Positions 52,082-62,707 of a DNA stretch of 64,000 nt are shown piece by piece. The translations under genes were made by a program, and so were the position numbers. The notes below the pieces were generated by a model. That model had not been told where the DNA came from. It saw only the letters and a list, made by a program, of their open reading frames with translations, and made no database searches. The DNA comes from Hornefia porci. Lineage in GTDB: Bacteria; Bacillota; Clostridia; Peptostreptococcales; Anaerovoracaceae. How positions within the stretch are numbered: the stretch's first letter is position 1; every line of letters starts with the position of its first letter. Location of the stretch: positions 372,001-436,000 of the forward strand of contig NZ_MJIE01000001.1 of the NCBI RefSeq assembly GCF_001940235.1. The letters are read 5' to 3'.

Positions 52082-53860
52082 CTATGCAAGACTAGCTCCA
52101 AATGCCTGCCTTACTTCATCAGAATCTTTACCTGAGATTGTTCGTCCAGTTGTCTGTTCGATGGCTTTCAGGAGTTTTCTGGCTCTATCGGCTATGAAGC
52201 TCTGGAAATCATCTGCACGCAGAAGCTCATGATCAATCCAGTGCGATTCCACATATCCATTGAGATCCTCTGTCGAAACTGAGCCCTTCTTCTCGAGCCT
52301 GCCCAGGTATACGGATGGTGCGTATCCTCCAATCTCGCGATTACTGCTTGCAGAGAGCGGAGTCTTATTTATGACGCTGTTCCACTTTGACTTATCGTAT
52401 CCTGCTTTGATGCAGTAATCTTTTGGGAATATATGGTGGATGTCAATCTTCTCATTAGAGAAGGTGGAGAAATCCATCTCCGCACCGGAGATAAAGTCCC
52501 TGGCGTGATTTTTCAAAATCAATGCCGTCACACCTTTATAAGCTGCAGACTGACGTGACTGCAACCCTAGCAGTCTCATCGGGTTGAAATAGAAATCCTT
52601 CACCGTCTTCGGCAGTTTCCCGCCATCTATTATCCACTTCGTAACCTGCACGATATCATTTGCGTATCTCGTCTCATTTGCCGATCCGTACAATTCACCA
52701 AAGACGCCGCACCAGTACCATTGCTTTACCATGTTCTTCACAGTCGTCGTGCGTATCCGATTATTCTCTATCAAAACTGTACAAATGGCGGATAGCGGTA
52801 TCATCTGCGTGCTGTATGGCAGATCAGCGCTTGAGAATATACGTTCTTCCTTAAGAAGTTTCTCTGCAATCGTAAATCCCTCGCAGAGAGCATCCGCATT
52901 TCTCTGATACTCCAGAAGCGTAAGTGCGAGCACATCTTTCTTTTTACAGCTTACGGTCCCGCCCTTCTTAAAGGAAGAAAGCAGAGTAAGAGCTGTCAAG
53001 AAGTCCGTTGCTGTTACCTTTGAAAGCAGGTCTCCGGAGAAGTATTTTTCCTTCCGATCCTCCCAATCCTTCCTGAGCTGAAAGTCATCCATGGCAAAAA
53101 TTGCCGTGACAAGCTCAAACACTGTCAGCGAAACGCCTCCTGTATTGACGTTCTCAAAGACCTGACATACCGCTTCCTTCGGAGTAGTTTTATCCAAGAG
53201 TATGACTGGCATCTGATACTGCTGGGTCGGGTTGATCACCTTTGAAAACAGTTCTGTAAACTCCTTTATCACTTCTGGATTATATTCATGATAAGCAAAG
53301 TAGCTGTTCTGCCAGTTCTGCTCCTCTGAAGTATCCAGAATGATATTCAGCGGGAACATCTTCAACTTATATTCCTGATCTCTGGTCGAGAGATCCACAT
53401 CAACCTTCCGTCCGAAATCTGAAGTGATCTGCCTGCTGGCAGGAACTGAAATCACGACTTCCTCATCATCAGCTCCCGGATCAAGAGCCTTTTCGATATC
53501 GAGATAATAATAGCGATCGATTTCCTTTCCCTTGTCCGTTTTGGTATGGACCGGATTTTTGCTGAAGAGAGCATTGTATAAAGAGGTAAGCCTCTGCTGC
53601 CCGTCAAGGATCAGCTCATCTGGCTGTGTCTCCGGGCTCGCCGGCGACCCTTCGATAGGCTTATGCTTGAAGTGAATGCTCTCATTCCCGTATTCCAAGA
53701 ACATCGCTGCTCCCACCGGGAAATTATGAATGACGCTAAGTATCAGCGCGCGGATACGACCGTCGTCCCACACCCAGCCACGCTGGAAGTCAGGCAGCTG
53801 TGCTGCACCAGTATCCACTTCTTTCATAAGCTCAGTGAGCTGTCTGTCGTTGGTTTTCAT
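52082..53860 (-). CDS. DUF262/HNH (GmrSD-type) protein B
   Basis: 592 residues of a second GmrSD-type group. QLPDFQRGWVW (21-31), DELILDGQQRLTSLY (DGQQR 86-90), FENVNTGGVSLTVFELVTAIF, and an HNH part with KIDIHHIFPKDYC and later SHWIDHELLRADDF. Unlike protein A it has the PDFQRG rather than IPRNQR strand and a HHIFP rather than EHVLP nuclease motif, so the two are not duplicates. Defence against modified phage DNA is the best-supported role for the family. Its neighbours are protein A and the coiled-coil gene at 53964. Confidence 0.88.
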   Translation of the reverse strand: MKTNDRQLTELMKEVDTGAAQLPDFQRGWVWDDGRIRALILSVIHNFPVGAAMFLEYGNESIHFKHKPIEGSPASPETQPDELILDGQQRLTSLYNALFSKNPVHTKTDKGKEIDRYYYLDIEKALDPGADDEEVVISVPASRQITSDFGRKVDVDLSTRDQEYKLKMFPLNIILDTSEEQNWQNSYFAYHEYNPEVIKEFTELFSKVINPTQQYQMPVILLDKTTPKEAVCQVFENVNTGGVSLTVFELVTAIFAMDDFQLRKDWEDRKEKYFSGDLLSKVTATDFLTALTLLSSFKKGGTVSCKKKDVLALTLLEYQRNADALCEGFTIAEKLLKEERIFSSADLPYSTQMIPLSAICTVLIENNRIRTTTVKNMVKQWYWCGVFGELYGSANETRYANDIVQVTKWIIDGGKLPKTVKDFYFNPMRLLGLQSRQSAAYKGVTALILKNHARDFISGAEMDFSTFSNEKIDIHHIFPKDYCIKAGYDKSKWNSVINKTPLSASSNREIGGYAPSVYLGRLEKKGSVSTEDLNGYVESHWIDHELLRADDFQSFIADRARKLLKAIEQTTGRTISGKDSDEVRQAFGASLA

Positions 53861-53963
53861 TTGATATCGATATCCCTTTCTTGTTTTTGTTTACTTACAC
53901 CGCCGATTCAATATGCCTTTAAGGAGGATCAATTCCAAGAAAAATCATATCACACAGCTGTTT

Positions 53964-55013
53964 TTATAGCATCGTTTTCTGTATTTCATGAGCGATATTC
54001 TGCCCACCCTTATTATCACTTGGCGTTTTGGCCAGAGTAGTCTTGTATTGCTCATCTCCAAAATACGTGAGTCTATAATGCTTCCCGTCCTCTTCTATCT
54101 GGAACCCGAAATCCTGAAGCGCTTTTCTTACTTTAGCACTCATGCCGTTGTAGTTCCCCAGGATTTTTTGGATTCCCTTCTTTTTGTCCTTATATACGCC
54201 CTTGTAATCATTGTTCTTAACGATATCAGAAAGGACGTCACTTCTCCTGCTCCCTTCCTGAGCACGGCTCTTCAGTTCTTCAGCAAGAATCGACAGGATC
54301 ATCTCCTTGATTTCACCCGGATACAGATCTTCTTCATTTCCCATTATGATAACAGGCTGTTCATCTATCTCGCTGAGTTTGTTATTCAATCCAGCATTTT
54401 CAGCACGAAGAGCACTATTCTCTTTCGTCAGAGCATCAATGCGATTCTGCATCTGTTTCAAATCATCATCAAATACGTCATAGAGCTGATCACGTTCTGT
54501 TTCCGCCTTCACTCTTTCCTGTCGCTGGCTGATCAGTCGATCCCTGCTAATTGAATTTATCACCCCATCCCAGGTATACGACCCATCTATCTGCTGACAG
54601 TTGCAGTACGACATCACTGTGCGAATTATTTTCTCCAGCATTATTCGATCAGGTATACTGTTATTACGGTACAGGAAACGCCTCGATCGTGCTGATTTAT
54701 TCGGATAGTAAATACCTACTGCACCGTAATATTCATTCTTATCATTTGTAAGTTTCCTGATTTCTTTGCCCGAATCCCTGTCCTGCTGAACCAGTACATG
54801 AGCAACGCCTTTCAGTCTGTTTGAAAGTTTGTTAACATCAACGGGTTCCTGATCATATACGGTCCTGGATACATATACTACAGGAAGTCTGTACAACGAT
54901 TCTCCGTTTATTATACGAACTAGCATATCGACGTTGGCATCTGTGATATATACCGGTGTCTTAGCCACCGGAAGATCCTCATCATCTTTTAAATACCCTT
55001 CATCAGATAGCAT
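53964..55013 (-). CDS. Coiled-coil protein of unknown function in the defence island
   Basis: Not recognised with certainty. 349 residues: an alpha/beta N-terminal half (TPVYITDANVDMLVRIINGESLYRLPVVYVSRTVY, LKGVAHVLVQQDRD, YGAVGIYYPN), a coiled coil (about 165-215), and a C-terminal part (about 250-330) with DVLSDIVKNNDY and KALQDFGFQIEEDGKHYRLTYF resembling the HicA-type double-stranded-RNA-binding fold. The ATG lies 36 bases from the recombinase gene end, so the 5' side could be a junction. Function in defence is inferred only from the neighbourhood. Confidence 0.6.
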   Translation of the reverse strand: MLSDEGYLKDDEDLPVAKTPVYITDANVDMLVRIINGESLYRLPVVYVSRTVYDQEPVDVNKLSNRLKGVAHVLVQQDRDSGKEIRKLTNDKNEYYGAVGIYYPNKSARSRRFLYRNNSIPDRIMLEKIIRTVMSYCNCQQIDGSYTWDGVINSISRDRLISQRQERVKAETERDQLYDVFDDDLKQMQNRIDALTKENSALRAENAGLNNKLSEIDEQPVIIMGNEEDLYPGEIKEMILSILAEELKSRAQEGSRRSDVLSDIVKNNDYKGVYKDKKKGIQKILGNYNGMSAKVRKALQDFGFQIEEDGKHYRLTYFGDEQYKTTLAKTPSDNKGGQNIAHEIQKTML

Positions 55014-55049
55014 GAATTAAGAAAACATAGACGCGGGTAACGACATTGT

Positions 55050-56932
<1,883 letters not shown>

Positions 56933-57031
56933 AGATACCTCCTGTTCCGGCAGCCGGACAAACAGGTCAATGATATTTTATCATGGAACCTGTTCACCGT
57001 CTGCATCCGTAATGTAATCTATCCCGGATCT

Positions 57032-57202
57032 TCAGGACTTTTTTGCCCGGGTCAAGTCATTCCGGATCAGGCGCCGTACCTTTGTTGCCGCATCCTCTTT
57101 TACGCCGTCCTTAACGACAGCTTTGACGATATAGGTCATATCCCCGATTTGATATTTACGTACAACAGGGGACTGATCCTGTTTGGTTCTCGTTGGATCC
57201 AT
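57032..57202 (-). CDS. tnpW: TnpW-like transposon-encoded small protein
   Basis: 56 residues, MDPTRTKQDQSPVVRKYQIG and DMTYIVKAVVKDGVKEDAATKVRRLIRNDLTRAKKS, matching the small 'transposon-encoded protein TnpW' found next to large serine recombinases in clostridial elements. A GGGGG site precedes the ATG. Role unknown. Confidence 0.75.
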   Translation of the reverse strand: MDPTRTKQDQSPVVRKYQIGDMTYIVKAVVKDGVKEDAATKVRRLIRNDLTRAKKS

Positions 57203-57618
57203 TTGTATGATCCCCCTTTCTGAAAATATGTAAAAGGTTAATAAGGAAAATGGGCTTTGATCGGACGGCTGCCAGCGGCAGCCTCACAGGAGTTTCACCT
57301 CGGCCCATGCTTGTGGGTGCGCCGCGCAATGCTTTGTGGGTGTTCAACGCGGGAGTATCATTATGTATTTTGTGCTGTCATCGCCTGCAAAGCCGCTGCG
57401 CTTGTTTTACGGCGAGGGTGTTGATCGCTCGGCTTTCTCCATAAAGGGAAAGTGTCATGGCGCACCCGCCGTTTGGCTCGGCACAAAAGGAACGTATCCG
57501 ATTTGCCCTATGCTGCACCGGCGGCCTCCCGTCGGGCTTTCTTTGTCAAAGATCAGGCAGGCTGTTATCTCTATCTGCGAAACGGAAAAGGGTGAAAGTA
57601 TTTCGCAACGAGTTTTGT
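57203..57618. other. 416-base stretch of the element without a clear gene
   Basis: GC-rich with several short repeats (e.g. GCTTGTGGGTGCGCC and GCTTTGTGGGTGTTC around 57310-57350). Plus-strand frames here run antisense into the HTH/sigma genes and lack ribosome sites. It might hold an unrecognised cis-acting site such as a transfer origin; no nick motif was seen. Confidence 0.4.
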
Positions 57619-57873
57619 TTAATCAGCCTTGAATGTGAGGACTGCCCTCATCAGTTTGGCTTGCAGTCTTTCCCGGATTTCCTCGTCCACACCGTAGTAG
57701 GCGTTGCCGCACTCGTCATAGAGCTTCCGCATGGAGAGGGTCGTGATATATCCGCGAAAGTGCTGGATCACCACTTTCATAGCGTCCGGTTCGCCCTTTG
57801 TCGCTGCCAAAATAATTGGGTAAGGAACAAGAGCGATTCCCGGGGCATCATATTTACCATTCGTCCCACTCAT
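57619..57873 (-). CDS. Helix-turn-helix protein of conjugative transposon (ORF8-like)
   Basis: 84 residues, MSGTNGKYDAPGIALVPYPI, then HTH-like ATKGEPDAMKVVIQHFRGYITTLSMRKLYDE and a final VDEEIRERLQAKLMRAVLTF, as in the small HTH_16-type proteins downstream of the ORF7 sigma gene in Tn916/Tn1549 elements. ATG 57873, 9 bases from GGAGG, lies within the end of the sigma gene (20-base overlap). Likely acts in regulating excision and transfer. Confidence 0.8.
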   Translation of the reverse strand: MSGTNGKYDAPGIALVPYPIILAATKGEPDAMKVVIQHFRGYITTLSMRKLYDECGNAYYGVDEEIRERLQAKLMRAVLTFKAD

Positions 57874-58300
57874 CTGCATGTTCCTCCAAATACTTTTTCA
57901 ACAGGTCGAAAGAGCTCGTCCGTCGATACTGGATCGTGCTGCGCGGTGCGTCAAAGAGCCTGCCGATCTCCGTATCCGTCATTCCGGCAAAGTAGTACAG
58001 CAATACCGTTTTGCGTTTTTCCTCCGGCAATGTGCGGAGAGCTTCGGCTATGAGCTTTGCCGTGATCCGTTTCCCTGCGACACAAAAATCCTGTTCTGTT
58101 TCTTCTGCGCCGTTTTGAAAATACTGGTCGCAGGTGTAAAGCTGGCGCTGCTCATGCAGGGACAGATCAGAAAAACTCACCTCCTTTGCCCGGTGACGCT
58201 TGATCTCTTCGTGAGCGTCAGCGGCTTCATTCCGCAATACCTGCTTACAGAAGGTCTCAAAGACGCGCTGCTTCTGGTACTCTGAGCGATTGGGTTCCAT
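57854..58300 (-). CDS. Sigma-70 family factor of conjugative transposon (ORF7-like)
   Basis: 148 residues. MEPNRSEYQKQRVFETFCKQVLRNEAADAHEEIKRHRAKEVSFSDL, then sigma region 4: ALRTLPEEKRKTVLLYYFAGMTDTEIGRLFDAPRSTIQYRRTSSFDLLKKYLEE. The ATG at 58300 follows AAAGGAGGTG; longer reading upstream is not supported. In Tn916-type elements this gene controls expression of the transfer and excision genes. It overlaps the HTH gene. Confidence 0.88.
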   Translation of the reverse strand: MEPNRSEYQKQRVFETFCKQVLRNEAADAHEEIKRHRAKEVSFSDLSLHEQRQLYTCDQYFQNGAEETEQDFCVAGKRITAKLIAEALRTLPEEKRKTVLLYYFAGMTDTEIGRLFDAPRSTIQYRRTSSFDLLKKYLEEHADEWDEW

Positions 58301-58487
58301 CGTTTCACCTCCTTTCTGCCGAAAGGCGGATCGTGATTTCCCTTTTCGCGTCTTAATACGGTCGAATTTTTGAAATGCCAAAGATCCGGCCGATTTTCTT
58401 GAAAAAAATTTTGAAGAGCACAAAAAAAGTCCCGGCTGCATATAGCAGTCGAGACAAAGGTTGAGCAGACAAAAGTCGCCGGATGAT

Positions 58488-58583
58488 TTAATTGTTCATG
58501 TCCATAACCACATTGCTCCGCAGAGAATGTCCGGATTTTTTTGAGTAGAGGAAACTATTCCGGGAACGATTGGGTAATGACAT
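58488..58583 (-). CDS. Small basic ORF of the element (31 residues)
   Basis: Not recognised. MSLPNRSRNSFLYSKKSGHS, with LRSNVVMDMNN after, has a very good ribosome site (AAAGGAGG) at 8-9 bases. It lies upstream of the sigma gene in the same direction. The other bases of 58301-58645 show no gene. Confidence 0.4.
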   Translation of the reverse strand: MSLPNRSRNSFLYSKKSGHSLRSNVVMDMNN

Positions 58584-58645
58584 AGCGGCATCCTCCTTTT
58601 GCCGCCGTTTATTTGTCAGCTATAAAGTTGTAATAGAAGATAAAC

Positions 58646-58670
58646 GGCGGCTTCTCCCGGAAAAGCCGCC
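58646..58670. terminator. Terminator-like hairpin upstream of the ORF7 unit
   Basis: GGCGGCTT and AAGCCGCC pair around a 9-base loop; the minus-strand 3' side continues GTTTATCTT. Confidence 0.55.
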
Positions 58671-58818
58671 ATCATAGAAAAGGTCGTAGTCAGGTTGTCG
58701 CTGATCTACCCGCCGTGTAGCGACTTTTCCGTTTTGCTGTGCTCTTGTGTACTGTTCATGAGTGATATTCTCCCTGTTACGAAAAACGAGCCGGTGACCG
58801 CAGTCTTTCGACTGTCGA

Positions 58819-59004
58819 TCATCGGCTCTGCGTCTTAGCGTCTGGCTCTTTGATGATGGTGATATGTTCTCCTTTGAGATCAATCAGTGTTCCTGTTTTG
58901 CATTTGGGACAATACAGAGGGAAGTGCTTTAGCTCTGTATCTCCCCGGATCTGCACCCGTGTCTTATTTCCGCAGTGCGGACACAATACCCATTTCATAT
59001 TCAT
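58819..59004 (-). CDS. Cysteine-rich KTR domain protein
   Basis: 61 residues: MKWVLCPHCGNKTRVQIRGD, then LKHFPLYCPKCKTGTLIDLK. Two CxxC pairs form a small zinc ribbon, as in the KTR family that marks clostridial and enterococcal conjugative elements. ATG 59004 or 58998. Role unknown. Confidence 0.88.
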   Translation of the reverse strand: MNMKWVLCPHCGNKTRVQIRGDTELKHFPLYCPKCKTGTLIDLKGEHITIIKEPDAKTQSR

Positions 59005-59059
59005 CGCCTGCCTTCAATCTGTCTTTCAACATGATACTTTCCTTAACCAGCATAGATAT

Positions 59060-59674
59060 TTACATTTTGCTCTTTTGATAGGAGTTCCCCGAGGATGCGT
59101 CAAATCCATCCAGGAAATATTTCTCCGGAACGTATTTTTTATAATCCAGATCCATAAAGTAATCGCAGAAGATCTGCTCGGCATAGATGATGGTGTTGTC
59201 CTCATCCGTCATTGCGTAGACAAATCCATAGTACGGATCCGCGTAAACCGCGAGCAATTTATAGTCGCTTTCTCCCGTCACGCCATAGTAGCCCTTATAC
59301 TCTGTAGACGGGTAATCGAGAAGCCGCTGTGTTTCCGCTGTATAGGCATCCGGCGGATATTCCACCACAAGATAGCCGAGATACTGTGCGTCCCACGGAT
59401 CGTAATAGACCATCTTGTAATCGGTCACGTTCATCTTCTCCGTGATGCTTTCGGGCCAGATGCTCTCATCCATATCCCATTTTGACTGAAATTCTTTTTC
59501 AGCCTGTTCGCCGCTCCGATACCGCTCATAGTCGTCTATATTGTCGTATATCTCGATCGGCGCGCTCTCCCACATCGCCCCGAAAAGAGCGACGATAGAT
59601 TTTGCATATACGATCAGGATCACGCCTGCAAGAAGAACCGTGGTCAAAATGACAATTCCGATTTTTTTCTTCAT
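59060..59674 (-). CDS. Membrane-anchored hypothetical protein (204 residues)
   Basis: Not recognised. One N-terminal helix (MKKKIGIVILTTVLLAGVIL), no lipobox, then a soluble Tyr/Asp-rich domain with MWESAPIEIYDNIDDYERYRS, YYDPWDAQYLGYLVVEYPP and YADPYYGFVYAMTDED. It lies between the KTR gene and the ABC permeases, all on the minus strand. Stretch 59675-59874 shows no gene. Confidence 0.7.
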   Translation of the reverse strand: MKKKIGIVILTTVLLAGVILIVYAKSIVALFGAMWESAPIEIYDNIDDYERYRSGEQAEKEFQSKWDMDESIWPESITEKMNVTDYKMVYYDPWDAQYLGYLVVEYPPDAYTAETQRLLDYPSTEYKGYYGVTGESDYKLLAVYADPYYGFVYAMTDEDNTIIYAEQIFCDYFMDLDYKKYVPEKYFLDGFDASSGNSYQKSKM

Positions 59675-59874
59675 AACTGATACCTGCTTTGAACCTTGAA
59701 ACGAACAACATATTGCTGAATGTCCATGTGCTGAAATGTGCTATTAAGCTCTGCTTTGTTTTATAGCTCCCCACTTTGTTGCGGTAATCTGATAAAGATA
59801 CTACGCAAAAGATCTACAGTTATAAGACGCAAATATTGTAAAGTGATCATCCAGTCCAGATACAACCCATAGTT

Positions 59875-60648
59875 CTATCTTCTCCTGATTTGCCAGAATA
59901 GCAGTATATACAATGGAGAAAATACCATGGTCAGCACCAGCAGGTTGATGAATGGAGACCAGTGCAATAACGTCATTACAAACAGATAATAGGGCTGTAG
60001 GAAAACGAATACGTTTATCTCCTTAAGGACTGCCGGAAAAGAAAACTTATGAAATAAAAATTCAAATAACAGAAACATGCTTGTTATTCCAAGAGAGGAA
60101 ACTGTGCTGGACGCCTTATAAGATATAAGCCCAATCACGGCGGAAAGAATTGCAGCTCCGTAACTGAAACAAACTGCTGACAATACCAGGTGTCGCGAAA
60201 CTGGCCATACCGGGAATAATGTCAAATCCCATCCCACGTGTACAATTTCTGTTGACCAATTAGGATGCCCAATAACTGTATACAGCAATACAGTCGTTAT
60301 GAGGAGTAATTGGGTGACCAGAAGAGAAAAAAGAACAATCCCGGCCATTTTTGCAGTATTTCGTAACTTCTTTCCCACGAGGCAAGTAGCTGATAATTCA
60401 TCTATATGCTGCTCTCTATCCTGTACATAAGCACTTGGCAAAGCAGCAAAACAAATCAATGTAAGAAAAGCTGGCAGGATAATATTTAAGAGCAGAATCA
60501 TGTTGCTTTCTACATAAGGAAAGTAATTCTGGATATTTTCTAACGAAAGCAGCAAAAATGAAGTCAATGTATAGACAGCTAATAATATCCAAACACTCCT
60601 CTTTCTTATCAGATCCAGTATCTCATACATAACGATCGAGAGAATCAT
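59875..60648 (-). CDS. ABC-2-type transporter permease (second subunit)
   Basis: 257 residues with six membrane helices: a first helix at about 18-35 (RSVWILLAVYTLTSFLLLSL), then LILLNIILPAFLTLICFAALPS, LLVTQLLLITTVLLYTVIG, AILSAVIGLISYKAS, FLLFEFLFH and a final LTMVFSPLYILLFWQIRR. It starts 4 bases after the permease at 60653, last of the sigma/ABC operon. Substrate unknown. Confidence 0.8.
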   Translation of the reverse strand: MILSIVMYEILDLIRKRSVWILLAVYTLTSFLLLSLENIQNYFPYVESNMILLLNIILPAFLTLICFAALPSAYVQDREQHIDELSATCLVGKKLRNTAKMAGIVLFSLLVTQLLLITTVLLYTVIGHPNWSTEIVHVGWDLTLFPVWPVSRHLVLSAVCFSYGAAILSAVIGLISYKASSTVSSLGITSMFLLFEFLFHKFSFPAVLKEINVFVFLQPYYLFVMTLLHWSPFINLLVLTMVFSPLYILLFWQIRRR

Positions 60649-60652
60649 TCTG

Positions 60653-61825
60653 TCATCCCTTCACCTGTTTGTGTATGTAAGCTCTATAACATATTAGCAA
60701 ACACACAACCGCAATAACGAGATTCAAAAGAATATTTGCAACGAGAGAGGGAACTAAAATCCCGAAAAAGCTGGTATAATGCGGTGCAGAAACGAGTTCA
60801 ACCTGCGATTGCAGCATAAATAAACTCATTTCACCGGGGAGAGAGGCAATACTTGATAACGTTTGGGGGAAAACGACTTCATTTGCATAGAGCGCGCTTC
60901 CGCCATAGACCACGCCGGATATGAAAAACGGTATTAATGCACTTCGGCTCAAGGCAGATATACACATTACAAAGCATCCAAGAACCATACCAGCAAGCAT
61001 AGTGCCTAAAATCTGTCTTGCACAAAATCCATAGACAGATCCCTCGTAGGTAGTTAAAGATAAGCCATATGTACTTGCTGCGGAGATCGTGGTTGAAGGG
61101 ACATGATAGCAAATTATCGTTACCACCATGAAGAAAGCTTCCATGACAGTCACTACAACTACAGTAAAAATACATGATGCAATGAACTTGCTTAGGAAAA
61201 CCCCTTTACGACCTTTTCGTGTTGTGAGAAGTGCTGCTTGTGTCCTATTTCCATATTCATCTGAGTAAACGCCAGAAAGTCCAACGATTATGACAAGCAT
61301 AATTAAGGCAGGGAACACCATTGAATGATTTACATCAATCAGGTTATTTGATCCTCTGTCAAGATTGAGTTCAATCTTGACAGAGGAAGTCTGATAGGCC
61401 TCCAACGCTTTTTCCCTTGCCCTGCCCATTACTCCGCTCATAAAGGCAGTGCTGTCATTCATCAACTCTTGGATGTATTTTGAGCGCCTGTCGATTCGCT
61501 CATAGTAGTTATTGATGATGCTGGTCAGCTCGTATTGAAGCTCGTTTTTCTCCGCGTATTGAATAACTGGCTGAGTAAGATGAGCAGACAGTTCTTCATA
61601 GGTGCAGCTATATCCACTATTTTTGATGTAGTCATGAAGTTCTTCGCTTGAAACAAGGCTTTCCAGTTCAGGTCTAATAGGTTCAAGCGTGTTCTCTGTA
61701 AAATCGCTGTTTATGAATTGACCTTTTAGAAGCAGAAAGAATAACATAAAAACCAGCATTGCAATCCAAACTATCTTCTTTGAAAAGATTTTATATAATT
61801 CAGTTCTCAACATTCTTGCATTCAA
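60653..61825 (-). CDS. ABC-2-type transporter permease (first subunit)
   Basis: 390 residues. N-terminal helix (about 13-33), a large loop outside the membrane (about 35-170, Glu/Tyr-rich), then five to six helices in the C-terminal half with SGVYSDEYGNRTQAALLTTRKGRKGVFLSKFI, the cytoplasmic coupling segment typical for ABC-2 permeases. Its ATG overlaps the stop of the ATPase gene (ATGA). Pairs with the permease at 59875. Confidence 0.85.
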   Translation of the reverse strand: MNARMLRTELYKIFSKKIVWIAMLVFMLFFLLLKGQFINSDFTENTLEPIRPELESLVSSEELHDYIKNSGYSCTYEELSAHLTQPVIQYAEKNELQYELTSIINNYYERIDRRSKYIQELMNDSTAFMSGVMGRAREKALEAYQTSSVKIELNLDRGSNNLIDVNHSMVFPALIMLVIIVGLSGVYSDEYGNRTQAALLTTRKGRKGVFLSKFIASCIFTVVVVTVMEAFFMVVTIICYHVPSTTISAASTYGLSLTTYEGSVYGFCARQILGTMLAGMVLGCFVMCISALSRSALIPFFISGVVYGGSALYANEVVFPQTLSSIASLPGEMSLFMLQSQVELVSAPHYTSFFGILVPSLVANILLNLVIAVVCLLICYRAYIHKQVKG

Positions 61826-62691
61826 AGTGCGTTACCTCCGAAATAATAACTAAAAACGTCTTCTAAAATGGGTTTGGCGGGTGCACAGGCAAAGGATGGT
61901 TTTTGATTTCCGATAATCCGGACTTCTACACCATCATGCCTTTGTATAATGTTTCCAACGGTATAGTATCCTTTCACTGCTTTAAGCTCTTTATGTGCAA
62001 TGGTAGCTGTCCACACCTTTCCATCCATCTCATCTATCAAATGCTCCGTCGTGTCGATCTTAAGAATGGAACCTTCCCTCAGAATGATCACTTTACCGGC
62101 AATGAATTCCATATCTGAAATGATATGCGTTGAAAGCAATACGATACGTTTTTCTGAAAGCTCAGAAATGATGTTGCGAAAACGGATTCGTTCTTGTGGG
62201 TCTAATCCTGCTGTCGGCTCATCTAAGATCAGTATTTGAGGGTCATTGAGCAAGGTTTGAGCAATACCTATCCTCCGGATCATGCCACCGGAAAACCCTC
62301 CAAGTTTCTTCTTTCCGACATCTTTTAGACCGACCAGGTCTAAAAGTTCTTCTACTTTTGCGTCTGCCTCTTTTCCTGTAATCCCTTTTAACGCTGCAAT
62401 ATACTTTAAGAATTTCCCTGCAGGAAAATTCTTATAGACACCGATTTCCTGGGGCATATATCCCAATTTATTACGATAGCTTGCACCCAACTCGTGGATA
62501 TTAACTCCATCTAACAGAACCTCGCCTTCTGATGGATCAAGTATATCGACCATCATCTTCATTAGAGTCGTTTTCCCAGCTCCATTTGGTCCAAGCAGGC
62601 CATATACGCCGTGAGAAAGACAAAAGGAAACATGTTTTACGGCGCACTTTTCGCCAAAATTCTTTGTAAGATCACACACGCGCAGTTCCAT
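61822..62691 (-). CDS. ABC transporter ATP-binding protein (ABC-2 type)
   Basis: 289 residues. MELRVCDLTKNFGEKCAVKHV, Walker A GPNGAGKTTL, signature LGGFSGGMIRRIGIAQTL, Walker B ILILDEPTAGLDPQERI, switch His in VLLSTHIISDMEF, then the C-terminal regulatory extension common in peptide and antibiotic exporters (about 220-289). ATG 62691 follows AAGGAGG. Energises the permeases at 60653 and 59875. Confidence 0.93.
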   Translation of the reverse strand: MELRVCDLTKNFGEKCAVKHVSFCLSHGVYGLLGPNGAGKTTLMKMMVDILDPSEGEVLLDGVNIHELGASYRNKLGYMPQEIGVYKNFPAGKFLKYIAALKGITGKEADAKVEELLDLVGLKDVGKKKLGGFSGGMIRRIGIAQTLLNDPQILILDEPTAGLDPQERIRFRNIISELSEKRIVLLSTHIISDMEFIAGKVIILREGSILKIDTTEHLIDEMDGKVWTATIAHKELKAVKGYYTVGNIIQRHDGVEVRIIGNQKPSFACAPAKPILEDVFSYYFGGNAL

Positions 62692-62707
62692 ATTATAGAC
62701 AGCCTCC

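Noticed and set aside
57457..58053. Plus-strand frame of 198 codons
   Set aside because: Its second half is antisense to the HTH and sigma genes, no good ribosome site; the first part lies in the uncharacterised 57.2-57.6 kb stretch.
58620..58883. Minus-strand frame of 87 codons
   Set aside because: Overlaps the KTR gene out of frame and includes a terminator-like hairpin.
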